Shown here piece after piece: positions 1-8,300 of a DNA stretch of 57,970 bases (position 1 is the first letter of the stretch; each line of letters begins with the position of its first letter). The notes beneath the pieces were generated by a model, which had not been told where the DNA came from, did no database searches, and was given only the letters and a program-made list of their open reading frames with translations. The stretch covers positions 1 to 57,970 of the forward strand of contig NZ_AUJE01000029.1 of NCBI RefSeq assembly GCF_000424065.1. Reading direction: 5' to 3'. This stretch comes from Selenomonas ruminantium subsp. ruminantium ATCC 12561. GTDB lineage: Bacteria; Bacillota; Negativicutes; Selenomonadales; Selenomonadaceae. Made by a program: the position numbers and the translations under genes.

Positions 1-110
1 GCCTAAGCGTCCTACACGATTTCCCCAAGCGTTAATTCCCGTGTGTCCCACGGTATCTGTATACTGAAAGCTTTTTATCTTTGCAGCCGCAAGGTCTTTA
101 AATTACGGCA
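1..110 (-). pseudogene. possible TnpB-like C-terminal tail, remnant
   Basis: The minus strand has a short open frame running out of the window start. Its end reads TVGHTGINAWGNRVGRLG, which resembles the variable tail that follows the last RuvC motif in IS200/IS605-type TnpB proteins. In-frame stops lie just upstream and no catalytic motif is present, so at most this is a broken remnant. It is not in frame with the TnpB piece at the other end of the window. The assignment rests on a short stretch only and is weak. Confidence 0.22.
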
Positions 111-612
111 GGCCAGCATACATGGCCTCAACCCGCTAAGAACTGGTTGCCCGTAGGCCTTGGTTTTCGATTCGTCCAGTTTCTATCTTTGCAGGGCTTC
201 TCCTTTCTTCCGTATTCTTTAGCTAAGTCTACTATTCGAGAAAGGTTAGCAGTTGTCCTGCTTCAATTACTTACGTAAATTCGCAGGACGCGGCTTATAT
301 CCCCAGAGCTAAAGCTCGGGGTTTTACGCCGCATTGGATAAGCGGAACGAAGGAATTTAGGACTCTGCATAGTCAGATGATCCTGTTAGACATGGGAGGT
401 TCGTTACCATAAGGCGAAGGGATTATATTGGTATTCAAAAAAGCAAGGCAATGACGTTAGCCTCGCTATACCCAAAATCCCGCTTACGCCGTGCATAATG
501 CACCACTTATTCATGTTATGCTGTTCTTTATAAATTAAACTGCCATGAAAAACTAAGGAAAACGGAGATATTCAAAGATAATTAAAGATTATATAGGGAG
601 GGAGGTGAGAAT
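111..612. other. gene-less, hairpin-rich stretch
   Basis: No convincing protein-coding frame is visible on either strand. The stretch holds a GC hairpin at 301-321 (CCCCAGAGCT / AGCTCGGGG, one bulge), a weaker one near 444-468, and short near-repeats of CTATCTTTGCAG at 184-195 and 78-89. Hairpins of the 301-321 kind are common at the ends or in the omega RNAs of IS200/IS605 and IscB elements, so a decayed element end or a structured RNA is possible. I cannot tell which strand would be transcribed. Confidence 0.3.
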
Positions 613-753
613 ATGAAAAAAGGAAAAGTGATGTACTGCCTTGGTGTGGTGGGGGCTTGCTTTGTAGTTGGCATTGGCTCATACGGCATAGGACATGCCC
701 GGGTAATCCCCGGCAAACTATTACAGCATGACCAGCATATCCTATGCAGATAG
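613..753 (+). CDS. signal-peptide ORF, likely 5' part of a frameshifted VirB5-like gene
   Basis: This 46-codon frame starts at an ATG preceded by a strong Shine-Dalgarno (GGAGGTGAG, 601-609). It encodes a positively charged start, a hydrophobic core (about residues 8-27) and a plausible cleavage site after GIGHA. It then overlaps the 728-1453 gene in another frame. That downstream gene has no ribosome binding site and lacks the signal sequence its family needs. The simplest reading is one secreted protein split by a one-base frameshift around 690-730. A sequencing error cannot be excluded. Confidence 0.5.
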   Translation: MKKGKVMYCLGVVGACFVVGIGSYGIGHARVIPGKLLQHDQHILCR

Positions 754-1453
754 TGCCCCGTCCCCTTTTGCCCTGAAGGATTTAGCAAGACAGGGAGGCA
801 ATGTCTATGACTATGCCAGACACATGAAGGCCATTATGGCCACCCAGAATATAGAAAGCTGGCTATCTATGGCCATGGAAAGATTTGGTATTACGGTCAA
901 GAATATGAATCCTTTGGATAACAGTATCTTGACCACCGTTCAAAGAAATCTTGCCAGTCTAAATCAGGACACCAATAGTAGCAGTCTTAGGGAGAGAACA
1001 ATGGATTTTTGGAAAAGCAGAATTTTCCGCAATGATGAAGGCTATGAGGACGAGAATACCTTTAAGGCGCAAGAACAATATCAAGCCACTGCCGAAATCT
1101 ACAAGATTTATGGAGACAATGCCAAGGGCTTCATTGATACGGCCAGCAGTGAACAGGCAAACATAGCTGCTATTGTGGAGGCCGGCAATAACGCCGAAGG
1201 GGAAATGCAAGCAGACCAAGCCAAAGCAGATGCTATGGCCATGGTTGAGGCAGAGACAGCCCGGCGAAACAAATTGCTTGGCAATCTCGCCAGCATCAAG
1301 GCTGTGGAAGGGAAAATCAGACAAAACGAGGATTTGGCTTTCAGGCGGCAAGTGCAGGCCGCACAAATAAGCATCGAAGACCCGTATCACCGTACCTCAA
1401 GGTCAAAAAAGCTCTATGAGAAGTCGGAGCCTAAGGGCTTTGTGAGGTTCTAA
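728..1453 (+). CDS. VirB5/TrbJ-like conjugation protein (body)
   Basis: The 241-residue product is hydrophilic and helical. Its second half (about residues 110-215) is rich in Ala, Gln and Glu, as in VirB5/TrbJ minor pilus proteins of type IV secretion systems, which act in the periplasm or on the pilus. An in-frame stop at 704 blocks any upstream extension and the ATG at 728 has no visible ribosome binding site, so the secretion signal must come from the overlapping 613-753 frame. No other mating-pair genes are seen nearby. The family call rests on composition and helix pattern rather than a diagnostic motif. A hairpin terminator follows at 1471. Confidence 0.4.
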   Translation: MTSISYADSAPSPFALKDLARQGGNVYDYARHMKAIMATQNIESWLSMAMERFGITVKNMNPLDNSILTTVQRNLASLNQDTNSSSLRERTMDFWKSRIFRNDEGYEDENTFKAQEQYQATAEIYKIYGDNAKGFIDTASSEQANIAAIVEAGNNAEGEMQADQAKADAMAMVEAETARRNKLLGNLASIKAVEGKIRQNEDLAFRRQVQAAQISIEDPYHRTSRSKKLYEKSEPKGFVRF

Positions 1454-1470
1454 TGGTATTAACGAAAAAA

Positions 1471-1511
1471 ACAGGTCTGAATCAACAACAAGATTCAGAC
1501 CTGTTTTTTAA
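1471..1511. terminator. bidirectional rho-independent terminator
   Basis: A perfect 13-bp stem (ACAGGTCTGAATC, 1471-1483, with its complement at 1492-1504) encloses an 8-nt loop. It is flanked by A6 on the left and T-rich sequence on the right. It sits between the convergent VirB5-like and antitoxin genes and can serve both. Confidence 0.85.
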
Positions 1512-1819
1512 GCTGTAACTATGGACACTGCTTGCCGGTCTAAAAGTTCCAACAGACGGCTGGATGGCCCATTGGGGGTGTTCCTGCCAGATTCCCATGC
1601 TTCGATGGTCTTTTTGCTTACGCAGAGATATTTGGCAAGGATGGATTGAGTTAAGTGATTTTTTTTGCGTATAGAGCGAATATCATCGCTGGTGAACTTG
1701 CGGGCTGGAGCAATATCAACGGTTAATACAGTATGAGAGAGATTTTTTCCATCATTTTCCTCGAAGTCTGTAATCAGTTCATTCAGCGAATCCGCTAACA
1801 TATCATAAGTCCTGCTCAT
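1508..1819 (-). CDS. higA: XRE-family antitoxin, HigA type
   Basis: This 103-residue protein has an N-terminal segment of about 45 residues that probably wraps the toxin. A C-terminal HTH_3/XRE domain follows (about residues 48-98) with LTQSILAKYLCVSKKTIEAW as the turn and recognition helix. HigA-type antitoxins bind their toxin and, as a complex, repress the operon promoter. The start overlaps the toxin stop by 4 nt (ATGA), so translation is coupled. Toxin-first order is typical of HigBA. A palindrome inside the promoter spacer at 2198-2214 is the likely operator. Confidence 0.8.
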   Translation of the reverse strand: MSRTYDMLADSLNELITDFEENDGKNLSHTVLTVDIAPARKFTSDDIRSIRKKNHLTQSILAKYLCVSKKTIEAWESGRNTPNGPSSRLLELLDRQAVSIVTA

Positions 1820-2172
1820 TTCGATGCTCCTTTCTGCATACTTTTTTCCAGACGCTCAATCAAAATCTTTAAGCTATTACGTTCGGCCTTGGAGAGATTT
1901 TCCATTTCGTTCTTGGCAAATACCATGATAAGAACAATTCGACCATGTATTTCAAAATCAACATAACACACACGGGCACAATGTGATTTTCCTCTGTTAC
2001 CATAGGAAAATCGCATTTTTCGCAGTCTTCTTGTTCCCTGTATGACTGCACCTACCTTCGGATTGTCGAGCAGAGTTGATTGTAACTCTTTAAGATGTTC
2101 ATCGTTAAGACCGAGAGCTTTCCATTGCTCGTCAAACTTCTTGCCATGTATAAATTCTCGTGATATCTGCAT
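1816..2172 (-). CDS. higB: RelE/HigB-family toxin
   Basis: The 118-residue basic protein has the small alpha/beta make-up of RelE-superfamily mRNA interferases. The first 55 residues are helical (KELQSTLLDNPKVGAVIQGT), followed by a basic strand LRKMRFSYGNRGKSHCARV and the hydrophobic strand IVLIMVFAKNE. The pattern RKMRF then ARVCYVD then VFAKNE is that of the HigB2/RelE-like toxins, which cut mRNA on or off the ribosome. It is first in the operon with the antitoxin directly behind. Which residues catalyse is not certain from sequence alone. Confidence 0.75.
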   Translation of the reverse strand: MQISREFIHGKKFDEQWKALGLNDEHLKELQSTLLDNPKVGAVIQGTRRLRKMRFSYGNRGKSHCARVCYVDFEIHGRIVLIMVFAKNEMENLSKAERNSLKILIERLEKSMQKGASK

Positions 2173-2192
2173 TTCAGTTCTCCTTTTCTGAT

Positions 2193-2221
2193 ATCATACC
2201 CTATTTAATAGGGTTAGTCAA
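2193..2221 (-). promoter_or_regulatory. higBA promoter with operator in the spacer
   Basis: On the minus strand TTGACT (2216-2221) and TATGAT (2193-2198) are 17 bp apart, an almost consensus sigma-70 promoter 20 bp from the toxin start. The spacer is nearly all palindrome (ACCCTATT-AATAGGGT, 2198-2214). A repressor bound there would block RNA polymerase, which fits autoregulation by the HigBA complex. Confidence 0.7.
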
Positions 2222-2303
2222 GAAATTCTTCTTTTGGAATAATGACAGAAAATTCTTGCAATTTATTTTACTATATGCTATTATCGTAGTGGAAAATCCA
2301 TAA

Positions 2304-2344
2304 AGTAAAATATTGTATAGTTTTTCAACCCCTAATCAGATTTA
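2304..2344 (+). promoter_or_regulatory. shared promoter box, copy 1
   Basis: The 41-bp segment begins AGTAAAATATTGTATAG and continues TTTTTCAACCCCTAATCAGA. It is almost identical to 12248-12288 and to the minus strand of 21904-21864, and lies 36 bp before the methylase-helicase start. A plausible core promoter inside is TTGTAT, 17 bp, TCAGAT. Conservation covers the spacer too, so it may also be a regulator site. Confidence 0.65.
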
Positions 2345-2379
2345 ACATGGATATGAAATCAATTTAAGGAGGCATATTC

Positions 2380-5300
2380 ATGTTAAGCAAAAATGCGCTA
2401 ATGACTGAAGCTGACCGCTTCATCTTAGACATGCAGTCGAATCAGCAACGCTATATCGACTTCCTGTCTACCATGGGCAAGTACCACAAGTACGGCCTTA
2501 CGCAGCAAATCAATCTCTTTTTTCATGCCCCGGCAGATGCCAGCGGTGCGGTGGCCACCAAGGCCATTTGGGAAAAGTTGGGGAGGAAGGTGGCAGATAA
2601 TGCCAGACCTATCCCTATCATCACAGGCAGCGAGTATCAGGAACACGTTGAAGAAGTCTTTGATGTCTCGGCTACTGAAGGGTATCAAGGAGAAAAGCTC
2701 ACATGGGAATATGACGAGGAAAAATGCAAAGCCTATATGGATGAGCACTTTCCCGGCCCCAGTAACCTTTCCATGCCCCAGCGAATCCTCAATTTTGCCA
2801 AGAACTACACCGGGGCGCTGCCGTGGGTAGAGGATAAGGAACTTGCAGCCCTTAGTACGGCCTATGTAATTATGGAGCGACTGGGCTATGATGCTGAAGA
2901 TGAAATTGGCCTTGAACTGATGCTTCACGATTGGGAGAATGTGGATGCTCGAAAGACCCTTGCTACGGTAAATGAGGCCAGCAAGATGGTTTTAAGTCAG
3001 ATAGGAGATTATATCAGAAAGGAAGAGAGACAAAATGACAATGGACGAACTGATGGCAAGCGAACAGGAATATCAGGAAATGCTCACCCGTTGGGACATG
3101 GAGGACAAAGCGAGGGAAGAGCGGATGAAGGAGCTGGACGAGTTAGACCGGCTGACGGCCAAGGCGAAGGAAATTCGGCAGCAGATGAACCTGATACCCG
3201 GACGATGGTCGGGGATATGGGCGAAGTACATGGAGGAAGAGAAACCAGCCCAGTGGATAGAAATTCTCCAGAGTGGGAAAGTGGAGCTGATGATGGGCAT
3301 GATGGACAGGGAGTACAACCAGAAGTACGACCAGATGAAGCAGGAAATGAAGAAACAAAGAGGCCTGAACCACATCTTCCAGCAGAGGGACTTCATGGGG
3401 TACACAAGAGCAATAATGGCGATGGAGGACGAGATAGTGTACCTTCTGACCCAGCAGCTGACCAGTCAGGCGTAACCGAAAAACCTGCTACGCATATCAC
3501 CGTTACCAAAGCTTCCTTGCACCCGGTCAGAACACCTGATGGCGGTATTGCTTGGGTGCCGGAGGATGTAACTGAGAAAGAAGTAACCGTAGATGCGGCA
3601 GGGAAGGTCACTGAGGAAAGTGAACCTGTAGCCGTAACCACGGATGAAACGGATAAGGAAGACACAGCTGCGACAACGGAGGACGTTGCAGCTGTACCTT
3701 CTATGCCTGAACATGAGGAAACTCCTGTTACAGCCGAAGGAAAAGAAGATTTCCCGGAAAATATTGATACTGTCGATACCGTAGATGCTAATGAAACGAC
3801 AGAGAAGCCTTCTAGGCCTATCACTACTGAGGATTTCAGCCATCTGGACTTTGCGGCGGATATGTCTACTACTTCTGGCAAGCGCAAGGTTTTTGAGCGC
3901 AACATGGCCGCCATTCGCACCGTGAAACGCTTGGAGGACGAAGAACGGGAGGCCACGCCGGAAGAACTCAAGGTCTTAAAGAGCTATTCCGGCTTCGGTG
4001 GTCTGCCAGAGGCTTTTGACCAGTATAATACCGCTTGGCAGAAGGAATATAACGAGCTTAGAAATAATCTTACGGATTCCGAATATAGTTCTGCCCGGTC
4101 TTCAACATTAAATGCCCACTTCACGCCGCCGGAGCTTATTCGGGGGATTTATGCAGGGCTGGAAAAGCAAGGCTTTACCGGTGGCAATGTCTTGGAGCCG
4201 TCTTGTGGCAACGGCAGATTCTTAGAGAATATGCCGGAAGGCATCCGGGAGGCCAGCAATATCCATGGCGTGGAGCTTGACCCCATCACTGCCCGGATTG
4301 CCGCTCATATCTACACGGATGCCACCATTTCCAATCAGCCCTTTGAGCGCACCAACTATGCGGATAACTCCTTTGACCTTGCCATCAGCAATGTGCCCTT
4401 CGGAGAGTATCGTATTACCAGTGACGTGCGCTACAAGAAACAGCGCCCGTATATTCATGACTATTTCATCAGCAAAATGGTGGATGAAGTGCGCCCAGGC
4501 GGTTATGTGGTAGCTATGACCAGTTCCGGCACCATGGATAAGAAATCATCTAAGGCGAGAGAGGACATTGCTGCCAAGGCCGAATTGGTAGGCGCTATCC
4601 GCTTGCCGAATACCGCTTTCAATGCCTCCGGCACCAGTGTCACTTCGGATATCCTTATCCTAAGGAAGCGAGAAACACCGCTGAACATTACGCATGATAA
4701 GAATGGGGAAGTTCAGGGAGAAGATGCCAACTTCATGAGTTGGGTATATTCCATGCCGGAAAGCGAATATGACTATCAGAATCTGAACCATTATTTCAAT
4801 CAGCACCCGGAAAATGTACTGGGGAAGCTTGCTGTGGTTTCCGGCCCTCATGGAAATATGCTGACCTGTGAGCCGGAAGAGGGCATGGACTTAGGCAAGA
4901 AGATAGCCGAAACCATAGCAAACTTTGAGGGCAGCTACGAAAAAGCTCCTTATGATATGGAAATACCAGTACAGGAAACTGTGCAGGCAAGCAATAGTTT
5001 TGGCTATGTCTATGAAAATGGCAAAGTGGTCTATCATGGTGTTTATGGCGAAAAGCTTGAATTCCAGACCTTTATCCATCAGCAGATGGTAAGGGAGGCC
5101 GTTATCAGCCAGCAGGGCGATAAAAAAGCAAAAGGAGAAGTGCATGGGGAAGAAGACCTGACCGCCGGACGGCGCAAGAAAATTGATGCCGTTATGGCCA
5201 AAGCCCCGGAGCTGGAAAAGAAGGTGCTTTCCCTTATCCATATTCGGGATGCCGTCCGTGATGTATTCGATGCCCAGACCAATGCCTGCTCCAATGACGA

Positions 5301-8300
5301 GCTGTCTGCCTTGCAGGATAACCTGAACGCCCTTTATGACCAGCATGTGAAGAACTATGGCCATATCTACCGGGATACGGAGCTTTTATCCGTATTTAGG
5401 CATGACCCTACTTGCCCACTGATGGAAGTGCTGGAAAATGTAGATGCCGAAACAGGCGTGTTCCTTGGCAAAGCCGACATTTTCACCACCCGAACTGTCA
5501 TGCCTACCTTCACGCCGGAAAAAGCTGATACAGCCATGGATGCCTTGGCTTTCTCCATGCAGGAAAAAGGCAAGGTCGATGTGGGGTATATGGCAAGTCT
5601 TATGCCGGAGGTCAATGTAACCGACATCTTAAAAGAGCTGACAGACAAAAAGCTCATCTTCCAAGATTACGAGGATGGGGAGTACAAAATAGCCGATGAA
5701 TACCTTTCCGGCAATGTCCGCGCCAAAATCCGCCATCTACAGGAAGCGCGGAAAGAGCTGCTACTGGACAAAGAACTGGCTGTAGCAAATATCATGATGC
5801 CAGATTGGCAGCCGGATTTTACCCCGGAGAATGATTTGGAGAAAAGAATCCATGACATTATCAAGGACACCCAACAGTTTGTACGCTCCGGCAATGGGCG
5901 CATCCGGGAAGGCAGTCTGTATCAAGATTCAATTTATGGCCTCTACCAGCTGAACGGCGATGAACGGAAATTTTACAATGACCATAAGGGGGACCGGGAC
6001 TTCATGCTGCACATGACAGGTGCCATGCGTGATATGAACAGCTATTGCCCCACGGAATACAGCAAAGACCCGGTCTTTGTACTGGAAGCATTCAGACATG
6101 GCATCAAGAGTATTTCCATGCATGAGGAAGCCGGTGCAGATATTCGGGATATGCTGGAGCATATGGAGCCAAAGGCGAATGTGAAGTGCTACTTCCAGCC
6201 GGATTTTGTGCCATATTACAAATTTCTCCATGAAAAACTCTCGGCTGCGGATTATGTTCACTTGGACAAGCAGGAAAAAGCGGCCTGCCGAAAAGAGATT
6301 GTTGCTGCATGGCCAGCCTATAAAACGGCCTATGATAAAGAGGTGGAAGACCTTATCAGCAGCCGCAAGGACGAACAGCTTAGTATCTGCGATGATAAAC
6401 TCCGGGATATCGAGGCAAATATCAAGGCTCTGGAGGAAGTGAAGCCCACGGATATTCCTTCTGAGGATATTCGGGTAACAATGGGAGCGACATGGCTGCC
6501 CATCAAGTATGTGAAGGATTTCCTTGTGCAAGAGCTTGACCTGTCTTATAGTGAGGCCAGAAAGCTCAAAATCGAGTATTCGCAAGCCTCCGGCAAGTGG
6601 CATATCGACAATAAGGGAGGCTTCTTCAACACCAAGATTGACCAGATTTACGGCACCAGCGACATCAATGCCCTGAATCTTGCGGAGCTTGCCTTGAACC
6701 TCAAACAGCCCCATGTCTATAAAAATACCGATGATGGCAAAAGGGTAATCAATCCTGAAGCCACTTCGGCAGCGCAGATGAAGCAGGAAGACTTAAAACG
6801 AGCCTTTTCCGAGTGGATAATGAAGGATGAAAAAAGAGCCGCCAAGGTGACAGCTCTCTATAATGAGAAATTCAATGCAGTTGTCACACGTGAATATAAC
6901 GGCGAATACCTCCGATTCCCCGGCATGAATCCGGCCATTGAACTGAAAGACCATCAGAAAGCAGCTATTGCCCATACGTTATATGGCGGCAATACGCTCT
7001 TTGCTCACGCAGTGGGCGCAGGGAAGACCTATGAAATGATAGCTTCAGCCATGGAAGCCAAACGGCTGGGGCTTTCCCAGAAAGCCTTGATGGTCGTGCC
7101 CAAGCACCTCACCGAGCAGACTGGGGCAGCGTTTATGAAACTTTACCCCAAGGCAAAAATCCTTGTAGCCCAACCCAGTGACTTTGAAAAGAAGAACCGC
7201 AAGGCCTTTGTGGCCAAGGTCGCTACCCAGAACTGGGATGCGGTTATCATGGGGTATACGCAGTTTGAGCGCATCCCCATTACCCCGGAACGCCGGATAG
7301 CCTTGCAGGAACAGCGCATTGGTGAATACGAGGATATGCTGGATGAACTTAGGGATACCGAGGATTCCAAGTATTCCATCAAACAGGTGGAATTGATGCT
7401 GAAGAAAGCCAAGGAACGGCTGGAAAAGGCACAGGATGAAGTAGATAATAACAAAGATGATATGCCCATCTACTTTGAGGATTTGGGCATTGACAGGCTT
7501 TATGTGGATGAAGCTCATAACTTCAAGAACATCTATGTGGCCACCAAGATGAATAATGTGGCCGGTATCGGCACTTCCGATTCCGTCCGTGCCAATGACC
7601 TGATGGATAAGTGCGAGTATATCAACGAGAAGACCAATTACAAAGGCCTCGTCTTTGCTACCGGCACCCCGGTTTCCAATTCCATGACGGAGCTTTATAT
7701 CATGCAAAAGTACCTCCAGCCCCAAGTGTTGAAGGAAGCTGGCATCAACAGCTTTGATGATTGGGCAGCCACCTTCGGAGAGGCGGTTACAGGCTTCGAA
7801 TTAAAGCCGGAAGGCAAGGGCTTTATGGAAAAGACCCGTTTCTCCCGTTTCTTCAACCTGCCGGAGCTGATGGCCATAGTCAAAATGAGTGCCGACATCA
7901 AGACTGCCGACATGCTTGACCTCGATGTACCCGAATGTGAAATGACCGTTGACCAGATAGAGCCGACAGAAAGCCAGTCAGACCTTGTCAATCACTTGGC
8001 CGTCCGGGCAGAAACAATTCGACAAGGTGGCGTTGACCCTAGCGAAGATAATATGCTGAAAATCACCAACGAAGGTCGTATGCTGGCCTTGGATGAACGC
8101 ATTATTGACCCGACACTGCCGGATAATCCCAACAGCAAGGTCAACAAGTGTATCAAAAATGTCCTTGAAATCTATAAAGCCACCGAGGACAAGAAATCTA
8201 CGCAGCTGATTTTCTGCGACAAGTCGGTGTCCAACAAGAAGGAGCCGAACAAGTTTAATGTCTATGATGATATCCGGAACAAGCTGGTAGAGGCTGGTGT

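Noticed and set aside
3393-3971. Ser/Val-rich minus-strand frame in the methylase-helicase linker
   Set aside because: It is a compositional shadow of the low-complexity linker, without ribosome binding site or similarity.
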